In this document: positions 24,979 through 33,883 of the stretch, piece by piece
Position numbering within the stretch: position 1 is the first letter of the stretch
Layout: each line of letters begins with the position of its first letter
From: Bog-473 sp963717455
GTDB taxonomy: Bacteria; Actinomycetota; Acidimicrobiia; Acidimicrobiales; RAAP-2
Assembly: GCA_963717455.1 (NCBI GenBank)
Contig: OY970336.1
Location: 1,550,001-1,614,000 of the forward strand
Length of the DNA: 64,000 bases
Direction of reading: 5' to 3'
The notes under the pieces: generated by a model
The model's database searches: none
What the model was told of the DNA's origin: nothing
What the model saw: the letters and a program-made list of their open reading frames with translations, nothing else
Translations under genes and position numbers: made by a program

Positions 24979-25926
24979 GCCGGGTCGTGGTGGCCGGCGG
25001 GGCCGGGTTCCTCGGGTCGCACCTGTGCGACCGGCTGATCGAGCGGGGCGACACCGTGGTCTGCCTCGACGACCTCTCGAGCGGCTCGAAGGACAACGTG
25101 GCCCACCTCCTGGGTCACGAGCGCTTCAGCCTCGTCGTCACCAACGTCAGCGAGAAGGTGGAGCTGGAGGACCCGGCTCGAAGGTCGACGCCGTGTGCAA
25201 CCTGGCCTCGCCCGCCTCGCCGCCGGCCTATCTCGCCCGGCCCTTCGACACGCTGGCGGTGGGCAGCGAGGGCACCCGCCGCCTGCTCGAGCTGGCCCGG
25301 GCCCACGGCGCCCGCTTCCTCATGGCGAGCACGAGCGAGATCTACGGGGACCCCGAGGTGCACCCCCAGGTCGAGTAGCTACCGGGGCAACGTCGACCCC
25401 ACGGGGCCGCGCAGCGTCTACGACGAGGCCAAGCGGTTCGCCGAGAGCCTGACCATGGCCATGCACCGCACCCACGGGGTGAACGTGGGCATCGCCCGGA
25501 TCTTCAACACCTACGGGCCCCGGCTGTCACCCGGCGACGGCCGGGTCGTGTCCAACTTCATCGTGCAGGCCCTGCGGGGCGAGCCCCTCACTGTCTACGG
25601 GGACGGCAGCCAGACGCGCAGCCTGTGCTACGTCGACGACGAGATCGGGGGCCTGCTGGCCCTGCTCGACTCCTCGCTCACAGGGCCGGTCAACATCGGC
25701 AACCCCGACGAGCGAACCGTGGGCGACCTGGCCCACTTCGTCCTGGAGGTCACGGGGTCGACGTCCGGGATCGTCTTCGCAGCCGCTGCCCACCGACGAC
25801 CCGACCCGGCGCTGCCCCGACATCACGCTGGCCAGGACCGAGCTGGGATGGGAGCCTACGACCGGCCTGCGGGAGGGCATCGAGCAGACGATCGAGTACT
25901 TCGCACAGAAGGTGAGTGTCCCATGA
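24975..25926 (+). CDS. UDP-xylose synthase-like SDR (three frameshifts)
   Basis: An extended SDR that decarboxylates UDP-glucuronate to UDP-xylose, the step after the preceding gene. The pieces read AGGAGFLGSHLCDRLI, NLASPASPPAYLARPF, STSEIYGDP, GPRSVYDEAKR, ARIFNTYGPRL and VYGDGSQTRSLCYVDD, the UXS pattern in order. Three single-base shifts break it: one base missing near 25180-25187, an extra T near 25376 and an extra C near 25785 (its removal restores F-E-P-L-P-T-D-D-P). Start GTG 24975 and stop 25924-25926 both make four-base overlaps with the neighbours. Confidence 0.82.
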
Positions 25927-26659
25927 CGGAGACAGACCTGGTCGACCTGCCACCTCAGCGGACCTATCGGTCCCTCACGGTGATCATGCCGGTGTTCAAC
26001 GAGCGCACCACCGTCGCCGAGGTCATCCGGCGCATGCGGGCGGTCGAGCTGCCCCTCGTGCTGCAGGTCATCGCCGTCGACGACGGGTCGAGCGACGGCT
26101 CCGACAAGGTGCTCGGCGCTCTCGAGGACTCGACGGTGCGCGTCATCCGCCACAACGGGAACCAGGGCAAGGGAGCCGCCATCCGCACCGGCTTGGCCGA
26201 GGCGCAGGGGCGACCTCATCCTCATTCAGGACGCCGACCTCGAGTACGACCCCAACGACTGGCCGCGCCTGCTCGACCCGATCCTGCGCGGGAAGGCCCG
26301 TGTCGTCTACGGGAGCCGCTTCACCGGTGAGCGCAAGAACATGTTGCCGCTGCACTGGATGGGCAACCGCTTGCTCTCCTTGGTCACCAACGTCCTGTAC
26401 AGCACGACCCTCTCGGACATGGAGACCTGCTACAAGCTCTTCGACGCCCAGGTGCTCGAGGGCATCACCATCGTGTCCGAACCGATTCGACTTCGAGCCC
26501 GAGATCACGGCCAAGGTCCTCCGGCGCGGCCACCGGATCTACGAGGTGCCGATCTCCTATGCCGGCCGTGAACACGACGAGGGGAAGAAGATCACCTGGC
26601 GCGACGGTTTCAGCGCCCTCAAGGCCCTGGTCAAGTTCCGCTTCACCAGGGAGTACTGA
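25923..26659 (+). CDS. GT2 glycosyltransferase, dolichyl/polyprenyl-phosphate type (two frameshifts)
   Basis: A polyprenyl-phosphate mannosyl/glucosyltransferase-like enzyme. TVIMPVFNERTTVAEVIRRM, AVDDGSSDGSD, HNGNQGKGAAIRTG, the metal site IQDADLEYDP and MLPLHWMGNRLLSL are typical. Two single-base insertions break the frame: a G in the run at about 26207 (removal gives Q-G-D-L-I-L-I-Q-D-A-D) and a G near 26479 (removal gives V-S-N-R-F-D-F-E-P-E). The start overlaps the preceding stop (ATGA). It probably loads a sugar on a lipid carrier for export. Confidence 0.82.
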
Positions 26660-26666
26660 GCCTCTG

Positions 26667-27545
26667 GTGCCTGGCGTGATCGGCGCCGTCGTGGTCGACC
26701 ACGACGCCGGCCCACTGCTCGAGGGCTGCGTGCGCTCCCTCCTCGACGACGGTGCCGCCCCCGTGGTCGTGGTGGAGAACGGCGCCCGGGGGAGCGTCGC
26801 TGCCGCGCTCGACGCTGTCCTGGGCGCCCGGCCGGCGCCGTCGGTGCGCATCGTGCAGCCCGGGCGGAACCTCGGCTTCGGTGCCGGGGTCAACCGAGGC
26901 CTGGCGGTGCTGGCGGGGCTGGCGGCGCCACCCGAGTGGGTCCTCGTCTCCAACCCCGACCTCGTCGTGCACGCCGGCGCGCTGCCGGCCCTGCGCGACG
27001 CGCTGGAGACCCATCCGGCCTGGGCCGTCGTGGGGCCGCGCATCTTCACCGAGGGCGGTGACGTCTATCCCTCGGTGCGCAGCTTCCCGTCGTTCACCGA
27101 CGCGGCCGGGCACGCTCTCCTGGCGCTCTTCAACCCCGAGAACCCCTTCACGCGGCGCTACAACCCCGGGACGCCCGAGGGCGGCGTGGTGGCGGAAGCG
27201 GGGTGGGTGTCGGGCTCGTGCTTCCTGGCCCGGCGCAGCGCACTCGAGGAGCTGGGCGGCTTCGACGAGGCGTACTTCATGTACGCCGAGGACATGGACC
27301 TGTGCTGGCGCGCCCACGAGGCCGGGTGGGGCGTGGGCTTCGCCGGCACGGCGGAGGTGACCCACGTCCAGGGTGTGAGCACCGCCCGCCACCCATATCG
27401 CATGCTGGCGGCCCACCACCGCTCGGCCCTTCGCTTCACAGCCCGCACGACGAAGGGCTGGCGCCGCGCCGCCCTGCCGCTCGCCGCGCTCGTGCTGGGG
27501 GTGCGCATGGTGATGGCGACCGTGCGGCTCGCCCTCAGCCGCTAG
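26667..27545 (+). CDS. GT2 glycosyltransferase, rhamnosyltransferase-like
   Basis: An intact 292-residue GT2 enzyme. GAVVVDHDAGPLLEGCVRSL, VVVENGA, the G-R-N-L-G-F-G-A-G-V-N-R-G segment, the metal motif VSNPDLVV, and GFDEAYFMYAEDMDLCWRA are hallmarks of actinobacterial dTDP-rhamnose-type transferases. The C-terminal stretch LPLAALVLGVRMVMATVRLAL may be a membrane-associated helix. GTG 26667 starts seven bases after the preceding stop. Context suggests it uses the rhamnose donor made by the first genes of this operon. Confidence 0.87.
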   Translation: MPGVIGAVVVDHDAGPLLEGCVRSLLDDGAAPVVVVENGARGSVAAALDAVLGARPAPSVRIVQPGRNLGFGAGVNRGLAVLAGLAAPPEWVLVSNPDLVVHAGALPALRDALETHPAWAVVGPRIFTEGGDVYPSVRSFPSFTDAAGHALLALFNPENPFTRRYNPGTPEGGVVAEAGWVSGSCFLARRSALEELGGFDEAYFMYAEDMDLCWRAHEAGWGVGFAGTAEVTHVQGVSTARHPYRMLAAHHRSALRFTARTTKGWRRAALPLAALVLGVRMVMATVRLALSR

Positions 27546-27548
27546 GCA

Positions 27549-28607
27549 GTGCGCCGACGCCGGGGGGTCCTCGTGGTCGCCGGCGCGGCTCGGAGCCACG
27601 CTGGCGCTCGGCCTGGCTGCCTGCAGCGGGCCGGCGCCGCCCGCCTCGCGGCCCGTGCACGTCGAGCCGGAGGTGACGTTCGAGCTGCCGCCGCCGGCGA
27701 CCGGGTGCGACGGGGCCACGGCGCTGCCCGGGCGGCACCACACGCGTGCCGTTGACCGTGAGCACGGTCGCCGGCCAGGTGGCCGAGACCGTCAACGTCT
27801 GCGTCGGCGGGCAGGGGCCCGTTCCCCTTCGTCCTCGACTCGGGGGCGGGGCAGTCGACCATCGACGCCGGCCTGGCCCGGCGCCTCCACCTGCTCGTCG
27901 GCCGGCCCGGCCACCGAGTTCGCCGGCGTCGGGTGCACCGGCACGGCCCGGCCGGTCGCGGTCGGCTCGTGGTCGCTCGACGGGGTGAGCCTCGACCCCC
28001 AGCAGCTGACGGCGGCCACGCTGCCCCAGATCGGCGGGAAGGGGGAGCCCGTGGGGCTCTCGGCTCCGACGTCCTCGCCCGCTTCGGCGCCGTACGCATC
28101 GACTTCGCGTCCGGCGCGCTCGTGCTGCCCGGGGCCGAGGGTGCACCGCTCACCGCGCCGACCCCCTTCACCGGGCCGCGGGGGCCGGCGCCGGTCGCGC
28201 TGACCCAGGGGCAGGGGACCATGCTGCCGCTCACGGTGACGTCGGTTCCGGGCGAGGTCTCAGTCAGCGTGGCGGTCCGCTTCGCCGGCGGCCCGCGGCG
28301 TAGCTTCGTGGTCGACACCGGGTCGTCGCAGAGCGTCGTGGCCTCGTCCGTCGCTCGTGCGGTGCGTTTGGCGGGCACCGATCTGGCGCAGCGCCAGGCG
28401 ACGGTGTGCTCGGTCATCACCGTCCCGCTCGCGCACAGCGGCCCGTGGTCCCTGCCGGGGCAGCCGCTGCACCAGCAGCTCCTCGGTGAAACCGACTTCG
28501 GGGCGATCAGCGTGGGCGGCATCGATGGCCTGCTCGGCTCGGACCAGCTCAAGCGCTTCGGGTGGGTCGTCTTCGACTACCGCGGCGGGCGGATGGTGCT
28601 CGGCTGA
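27549..28607 (+). CDS. Lipoprotein with two retropepsin-like aspartyl protease domains (several frameshifts)
   Basis: Read across frames, this encodes an exported lipoprotein. The start GTG 27549 leads to a hydrophobic segment with lipobox LAAC (near 27620). Two aspartyl-protease-like domains follow, each with the catalytic D-S/T-G: FVLDSGAGQSTID in the first and FVVDTGSSQSVVA in the second, each followed later by an L-G-S-D motif (LARFGAVRIDF, LKRFGWVVFDY). About five single-base shifts occur between 27588 and 28060; the second domain, from about 28060, is open throughout. No domain is lost, so sequence error is likely. Confidence 0.7.
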
Positions 28608-28903
28608 CCGGACGGTCGCCTCGCGTGCGCCGGCTGGGCGCGCCTCTCCAGGGGTCCCGTGAGCCGCCACAGCAGGACCACGAGAAGGCCGTACCCCGGT
28701 CCCGGTGTCCCGATGAGCTGTCCGCGCACGAGCGCGGCAGCATGCACTACCTGGCTCGGCTCGTCGGGCCCCGAATAGAGGGGCATGGCGACGGCCCAGA
28801 CAGCCAAGAGGGCGAACGACGCGAGAGTGCCCAAGCAGAGGGACCGAAGAGCCCCCAACTTCACCCGCCCCGGACCCGACTCGTCGGGTTCGGGGGCGCT
28901 CAT
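28608..28903 (-). pseudogene. DUF2142-like membrane protein, N-terminal fragment
   Basis: About 90 residues of a protein whose family usually exceeds 400. After a basic N-terminus comes one transmembrane helix, then YSGPDEPSQVVHAA, the first conserved loop of DUF2142 proteins found in polysaccharide loci, then YGLLVVLLWRLTGPL. After that the frame runs antisense into the protease-like gene and loses character. The start ATG 28903 still has a leaderless promoter box, so this is a 3' truncation. Confidence 0.55.
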
Positions 28904-28912
28904 CGCCGGGCG

Positions 28913-28918
28913 ACTCTA
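28913..28918 (-). promoter_or_regulatory. Leaderless-type -10 before the DUF2142 fragment
   Basis: On the minus strand TAGAGT ends nine bases before ATG 28903. Confidence 0.35.
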
Positions 28919-28973
28919 ATAAGGCTTCGACCCATCTCGGGTCGATTTGTGGATGCTCCGGGTCTGGGCGTCC

Positions 28974-29096
28974 CAGCAGCTGACGGCGGCCACGCTGCGC
29001 CAGAGCGGTGGGGGGATCCCTTAGCCTGGTCGAATCCGACGCCCTGGCCCGATTCGGGCCTACACATCGGCTTCGCGGCGCGCATGGTGCTGCCCC
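28974..29096 (+). pseudogene. Decayed second copy of part of the protease-like lipoprotein gene
   Basis: Bases 28974-28997 are identical to 28000-28023 in the lipoprotein gene, and similarity continues for about 100 bases: a degraded L-E-S-D-A-L-A-R-F-G segment corresponds to the first-domain L-G-S-D motif, and GFAARMVLPRD corresponds to DFASGALVLPG. The reading frame is broken and no start or end of a gene is left. It lies between a truncated DUF2142 gene and a truncated reductase. Confidence 0.6.
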
Positions 29097-29272
29097 GGGA
29101 TCTTGTCGGCGCGAGCGTCCGGTCTGCGCCCCGACAGCATGGCACCGGTGGCGGCCATCATCTCCTCGGCACCCTCCGCCGTGTGCTCGAAGCTCCAGTG
29201 GTTCTCGTGCTCGGGGCCGGCGATGAAGCCGTCGAGCGACATGGCGCGGTGCACCACGACCTTGGCGCTCAT
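29060..29272 (-). pseudogene. RibD_C/dihydrofolate-reductase-like protein, N-terminal fragment
   Basis: The first 50 residues read KVVVHRAMSLDGFIAGPEH and MMAATGAMLSGRR, the opening of small reductases of the RibD C-terminal family, which should be about 180-200 residues. After GRR the frame runs into sequence antisense to the decayed protease copy and stops. Its ATG overlaps the SRPBCC stop (ATGA), so it was once the third gene of the ArsR operon, a common arrangement. Confidence 0.6.
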
Positions 29273-29727
29273 GCCAGAGCGGCCCCGAGGGCATCGAGGA
29301 GCTCGCCCGTGCCCTTCTCGCGGACGGCGGGGGTGTCGCCCCCGTCGAGGAAGACGCCCTGCTCGGTGAAGGTCAGTGTGGTCCCGCCCGCCGCGGCGGC
29401 GAACTCGACGGTGGTGACCGAGACGGAGATCAGCGTGCCGTCGGCCTCCATCGTGTAGCCGTAGACGATCCGCTCCGAGGGGACGATGTCCTTGTAGGAC
29501 GCCTCGTAGGTGAACACCGGGCCTCCCGGGGGCCCGCCGCGGTTGGTCTCGGTGCCGCCGACTCGGAAGTCGAGCGCGTAGTCCGGCGCGGCCGGGCCGC
29601 CGAACCAGCGCGCCTTGGCGTCACGGCTGGACCAGGCGGCGAACACGCGCTCGGGCGGGGCGGGGTAGGCCCGGGTGATCGTGAAGGTGCCGTGCTCGGC
29701 GGTCCTGGTGGTGTTCGAGTTCGTCAT
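29269..29727 (-). CDS. SRPBCC (AHSA1-like) domain protein
   Basis: A 152-residue helix-grip protein. FTITRAYPAPPERVFAAWS, AKARWFGGP, DFRVGGTE and the C-terminal LTFTEQGVFLDGG are typical of the activator-of-Hsp90-like branch often encoded beside ArsR regulators. The cavity ligand is unknown. Start and stop both overlap neighbours by four bases, so it is translated in one operon with the regulator and the truncated reductase. Confidence 0.88.
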   Translation of the reverse strand: MTNSNTTRTAEHGTFTITRAYPAPPERVFAAWSSRDAKARWFGGPAAPDYALDFRVGGTETNRGGPPGGPVFTYEASYKDIVPSERIVYGYTMEADGTLISVSVTTVEFAAAAGGTTLTFTEQGVFLDGGDTPAVREKGTGELLDALGAALA

Positions 29728-30122
29728 GCTCTTGCTCCTTGCGGTGGTGATGTTGGCGGTGGCGCTGGTGGTGCGGTCTGGGTCCCGGCCCCTTCGGCGG
29801 CGAGGTCGGCCTCCAGGACCTCGCCCAGCCGGTCGAGCCGGAGCTCCCAGGCGGCGCGTTGCCCGGCGAACCAGTCCGCGGCCAGCTGCAGCCCGACCGG
29901 CTCGAGCCGACAGGTGCGGGTGCGGCCGGCCTTCTCGGAGCGGACCAGCCCGCAGGACTCGAGGACGGCCAGGTGCTGGACGACGGCCGAGAGGGTCATG
30001 TCGAGTGGCCGGGCGAGGTCGCTCACCGTGGCCGAGCCCGCGCTCAGGCGCTCGACCAGGTCGCGTCGGGTGGGGTCGCTCAGCGCCCGGAAGACTGCGT
30101 CGACCGGCTGATACTTAAGCAT
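29724..30122 (-). CDS. ArsR-family transcriptional regulator
   Basis: A 132-residue winged-helix regulator. VFRALSDPTRRDLVERL and SDLARPLDMTLSAVVQHLAVLESCGLV form the DNA-binding domain; GRTRTCRLEP is the wing. No metal-binding cysteine pair is seen in the recognition helix, so it belongs to the non-metal branch commonly paired with SRPBCC proteins. The C-terminus is proline-rich and disordered. It probably represses its own operon through the palindrome that overlaps its start codon. Confidence 0.9.
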   Translation of the reverse strand: MLKYQPVDAVFRALSDPTRRDLVERLSAGSATVSDLARPLDMTLSAVVQHLAVLESCGLVRSEKAGRTRTCRLEPVGLQLAADWFAGQRAAWELRLDRLGEVLEADLAAEGAGTQTAPPAPPPTSPPQGARA

Positions 30123-30130
30123 TGACTTAA
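30115..30130. promoter_or_regulatory. Likely operator of the ArsR operon
   Basis: TTAAG (30115-30119) and CTTAA (30126-30130) form an inverted repeat with a six-base spacer that covers the regulator's ATG. On the minus strand GATAAT lies just upstream, so bound protein would block transcription start. The AT-rich palindrome stands out from its GC-rich surroundings. Confidence 0.5.
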
Positions 30131-30181
30131 CTATTATCTGGCCTCGGGTCCGGCGTCAAGAAACGCCCGTGACACCGGACC

Positions 30182-30999
30182 TCACTCGGGGCCGGAGAGG
30201 CCGAGCAGGTCGGTAACCCCGTGGTCCCGCCCCGCCGTGTAGCCGCCGTCGACCGGCAGCGCGTGGCCGGTCACGAACGACGCGTCGTCGGAAAGCAAGA
30301 ACGCGGCGACCGAGGCGACCTCGTCGGGGCAGGCCCATGCGCCGGCCGAGCTTGTGCTCGTGCACGATGTCGGCCAGTGCGTCCTCCATGCCCGGCCCGA
30401 AGATCATCGCCGTCATCGGCGTCTCGATGAAGCCGGGGCAGATGGCGTTGACCCGGATGCCGCGCCCGGCGTAGTCGATCGCCATGTTCTTGGTCAGGAT
30501 GACCACGCCGCCCTTCGACGCGCTGTAAGCGCTGCCGCCGGCGGTCCCTTCGAGGCCCTCGATGCTGGCGATCGTCACCACCGACCCGCGCTTGCCGTCG
30601 CGGGCCGGCTGGCTGAGCATCTGGGCGATGACGTGCTTGGCGGTGAGGTAGGTCCCGGTCAGGTTCACCTCGATCACCCGTGCCCATTCCTCGGCCGGCA
30701 GCATGTGCACCGGGCCGCCGCCCGCCACCCCGGCCGCGTTGACCAGTCCGTGCACGGCGCCGCCGAAGTCGACCGCGGCCGCGGACGAGCGCGGCCACCG
30801 AGTCCTCGTCCGTCACGTCGGCGCGGGTGAAGGCCCATCGCCCCGACTCGTCGCTGCCCTCCGCGACGTCGTCGGGCGGCACGACGAGGTCGGCCCCCAT
30901 GACGAGGGCGCCCTCGTCGAGGAGCCGGGCAGCCGTGGCCCGGCCGATGCCCGACGCCGCGCCGGTGACGATGTAGGTCCGTCCGCCCAATCCACGCAT
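30182..30999 (-). CDS. SDR-family oxidoreductase (two frameshifts)
   Basis: A classical short-chain dehydrogenase. The N-terminal frame gives TYIVTGAASGIGRATAARLL; the middle frame gives LVNAAGVAGGG, VTIASIEGLEG and the catalytic SAYSASKGG; the last gives P-D-E-V-A-S-V and a GHALPVDGGYTAG-type end. An extra C near 30780 and an extra base near 30330 (run of G) break it; deleting them restores the fold in full. ATG 30999 follows GGAGGTGCC directly. The stop lies at 30182-30184. The substrate is unknown. Confidence 0.82.
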
Positions 31000-31107
31000 G
31001 GCACCTCCAGGGTCTGGTTGCGCCCGGCCGACCCGGGCTGATAGGAGCAGTGCACTGTCTAGCCCGGGTCGTCCCGGGGCCGCCGTCCTGCGGGGGGAGC
31101 CCACGCC

Positions 31108-32215
31108 ATGAAGTTCGCGCTGTTCTACGAAATCCCCGTCCCCCGGCCCTGGGGGGAGGACAGCGAGCTGGTCGCCTACCAGAACACACTGGAGCAGGCG
31201 ATCGCGGGCGATCGCTTCGGCTGGCACGCCTTCTGGACGGTGGAGCACCACTTCCTGCAGGAGTACTCCCACTGCTCGAACCCCGAGGTGCTCTACGGCG
31301 CCATCGCGTCGCGCACGGAGCGCATCCGCCTCGGCTACGGCGTCCGCCTCATGCCCAAGCCCTACAACCACCCGGTGCGCACGGCGGAGTCGGTGGCCGT
31401 CCTCGACCTTCTCTCGGGCGGCCGGGTCGACCTGGGGACGGGCCGCTCGGCGACCCGGGCCGAGCTCGAGGGCTTCGGCATCGACCCGGCCGAGAGCCGG
31501 CGCATGTGGCAGGAGGCGATCGAGCACGTCGTCGGCTGCTGGACCAACGAGGAGTACGAGTTCTCCGGCGAGTTCTGGCAGATGCCCCGGCGCCGCGTGC
31601 AGCCCAAGCCGTGGCAGAAGCCGCACCCGCCACTGTGGGGCGCCACGACCAGCGACGAGGGCCACGCGCAGGTCGGCGACCTCGGCCTCGGCCTGTGCTC
31701 GTTCGCCGTGGGCCTGCCGCCGGCGGAGGTCAAGCGCAAGATCGACATCTACCGCGACGCCGTCGGGCGGTGCAGCACGCCCATCGGTGCCTTCGTGCAC
31801 GACCAGGCGGCCACGTTCACCATGGCCATCTGCGCGACCCGACCGCGACCGGGCGATCGCCGAGGCGCGGGAGTCCTTCGAGTGGTACCCGAAGACGGGC
31901 GCCCGCCAGATCGCCACGCTCACCGACTGGATGGCCGAGCGCAACGAGGGACTGGGCACCTACGCCTATGCCGCCGACATGAAGAAGACCGACGACGAGG
32001 GGCTGCTCGACCTGCTCAACCTCGAGTACCTGATCGACGCCAACGCCTGCGTGTTGGGGACGCCCGAGGAGTGCATCGAGGCGTGCCGCCAGTACGAGGC
32101 CTCCGGCGTCGACCTCCTACTCTGCCTGGTCAACCCCTACAAGGTGCCCCACGAGTCGGTCATGCAGACCATCGAGCTGATGGGCACCGAGGTCATCCCG
32201 GCCTTCGCGGACTGA
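31108..32215 (+). CDS. LLM-class flavin-dependent oxidoreductase (one frameshift)
   Basis: A luciferase-like monooxygenase. The first frame reads MKFALFYEIPVPRPWG, WTVEHHFLQEYSHCSNP, GRVDLGTGRSATRAELEG and HPPLWGATTSDEG; after about 31845 another frame continues AIAEARESFEWYPKTGA to IELMGTEVIPAF. Removing one C at about 31842 gives A-T-D-R-D-R-A-I-A-E-A. The E-H-H motif and tail match the FMN-using branch of the family. A GGGGGGAG ribosome site precedes ATG 31108. Confidence 0.84.
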
Positions 32216-32259
32216 GCCCGCCTTTCGGGGCCTCGCCCCATCGGGCAGTCTTGGGGGGC

Positions 32260-32874
32260 ATGGCGAGAGCAATTGCGGGCCCGTGGCGGGCGCACGTGTC
32301 CACAGCGGCCGGAGCGGCCCTGGCGCTGGTCGGTGTGGCGCTGGCGCTGTCCGTCGCGCCGGTGTCCGTCGCCGCGGCGTCGGGCACGAAGGGGCGGGCC
32401 GGTGCGCACCCTGCGGCGCCGAAGATGGCCCAGGTCGGCCACGCCACCTTCTGGGAGTGCCCCGCCAAGACGACCGAGATCCTGGTGGCGGTCAACACCT
32501 TGACCCTGCACCCGGGGGCCACGCTCACGATCACCTTCACGGTGCGCAACGGGGCCGCCACGCCCTGCAACTACACCGCCCCCTACGCCGCGACGGGACC
32601 CGGCCCGACCGCCACCACGCTGGAGGCCGGCCCCTGCGGGTCGGTCGGGTTCGAGATCCTCGGTCCGCACCACACCAACGTATGGCCGGGCGTGCAGGTC
32701 GTGAACTGCCCGGCCCTCGGCTTCGCCGAGCTGCCGGCCAACGGAACCGTGTCGGGCTCGGGCACCTGGGACCAGACCAAGCCGAACAGCACGGCGCGTG
32801 TCCCGGTGGGCACCTACACCCTCGTCGTCGACGACCGGCGCTTCAGCTTCCCGCTCCACGTCGTCGAGCACTGA
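32260..32874 (+). CDS. Secreted protein, BsuPI-like fold suspected
   Basis: A 204-residue exported protein. A hydrophobic signal segment AGAALALVGVALALSVAP is followed by an Ala-rich cleavage region. The mature part has an immunoglobulin-like look: LHPGATLTITFTVRNGA, two cysteine pairs, GSGTWDQ and VPVGTYTLVVDDRRFSFPLHVVE, resembling intracellular proteinase inhibitor (BsuPI) domains. That resemblance is by eye only. No partner is evident; it converges on the quinone reductase gene with a ten-base gap. Confidence 0.72.
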   Translation: MARAIAGPWRAHVSTAAGAALALVGVALALSVAPVSVAAASGTKGRAGAHPAAPKMAQVGHATFWECPAKTTEILVAVNTLTLHPGATLTITFTVRNGAATPCNYTAPYAATGPGPTATTLEAGPCGSVGFEILGPHHTNVWPGVQVVNCPALGFAELPANGTVSGSGTWDQTKPNSTARVPVGTYTLVVDDRRFSFPLHVVEH

Positions 32875-32884
32875 GGCCGAGGGT

Positions 32885-33859
32885 TCAGGGGACGAGCGCG
32901 ATCTTCCCCACCGTGCGCCGGCCCAGGAGGTCCTCGAGCGCCCGCGCCACGTCGTCGAGCGGGTACTCGGTCGGGTGGACGGGGTCGATGGTCCCGCCGG
33001 CCACCATGGCGAGCAGGTCGGCCAGGAGTGCACGCTGCTCCTCGGCGTGCTGCATGGCCCAGATCCCCCAGTCGATGCCGACGACGGTGCGGTTGCGCAG
33101 GAGCACCTGGTTCAGCGGGACTGAGGGGATCGGCCCGGCCGCGAAACCGATGACCAGGTAGCGGCCGCGGTCGCCCAGGGCGCGCAGCGACGGCTCGGCC
33201 AGCGCGCCGCCCACGGGGTCGACGACGATGTCCACGCCGGTTCCTCCGGCCCAGGCCCGCGCCACGACCTTCACGGGCTCGGCGGCCGGGTCGAGCACCG
33301 CCTCCGCTCCCGCGGCCAGCGCGGCGGCGCGCTTCTCCTGGGTCGAGGCCACGCCGAGCACCCGGCACCCGAGGGCCCGGGCCACGCCGATGGCGGCCAG
33401 CCCGACGCCACCGCCTGCGCCGAGGACGAGCACCGACTCGTCCGGCTGGGCGGCGGCCCGCTCCCGGAGGGCGAAGAGGCACGTGCTGTAGCTCTGGGTG
33501 AACGTGGCCGCCCGGGGCGCGTCGAGCACGTCGGGAAGCGCCGTCACTGCTGCCGCCGGCGCGGCGACCTTGGTGGCGAAGCCGCCCAGCCCGGCCGAGA
33601 CCAGCACGCGCTGGCCGGCCTCGAGCCCACTCACCGACTGGCCGACCAGGGACACGCGCCCGGCGGACTCGGTCCCCGGCACGAAGGGGACGGGTGGCTT
33701 GATCTGGTACTGCCCCCCGACGAACAGGGCGTCCACGTAGTTGACGCCCGCCGCCTCCACGTCGACCACGACGTGGCCCGGTCCCGGTAACGGGTCGGGG
33801 CGCTCCTCCACCCGCAGCAGCGACGGCGGACCGAGCTCATTGCAGACGACGGCGCGCAC
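32885..33859 (-). CDS. Zinc-free quinone oxidoreductase (zeta-crystallin-like MDR)
   Basis: An NADPH:quinone reductase-like MDR enzyme of 324 residues. The catalytic domain has AAGVNYVDALFVGGQY and PFVPGTESAGRV, without the cysteine lobe that binds structural zinc in alcohol dehydrogenases. The cofactor domain has LVLGAGGGVGLAAIGVA. RNRTVVGIDWGIW and GRRTVGKIALVP are typical C-terminal pieces. GTG 33859 is chosen because a TAGCGT box ends eight bases upstream; the frame stays open far upstream without meaning. Confidence 0.9.
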   Translation of the reverse strand: MRAVVCNELGPPSLLRVEERPDPLPGPGHVVVDVEAAGVNYVDALFVGGQYQIKPPVPFVPGTESAGRVSLVGQSVSGLEAGQRVLVSAGLGGFATKVAAPAAAVTALPDVLDAPRAATFTQSYSTCLFALRERAAAQPDESVLVLGAGGGVGLAAIGVARALGCRVLGVASTQEKRAAALAAGAEAVLDPAAEPVKVVARAWAGGTGVDIVVDPVGGALAEPSLRALGDRGRYLVIGFAAGPIPSVPLNQVLLRNRTVVGIDWGIWAMQHAEEQRALLADLLAMVAGGTIDPVHPTEYPLDDVARALEDLLGRRTVGKIALVP

Positions 33860-33867
33860 GAGGACGC

Positions 33868-33877
33868 ACGCTACCGT
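33868..33877. promoter_or_regulatory. Overlapping divergent -10 boxes
   Basis: The ten bases ACGCTACCGT hold two TANNNT boxes that share the central TA: TACCGT (33872-33877, plus strand) ends six bases before GTG 33884, and TAGCGT (33873-33868, minus strand) ends eight bases before GTG 33859. Both genes would be leaderless and could not be opened by two polymerases at once. Confidence 0.6.
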
Positions 33878-33883
33878 CGGTTG

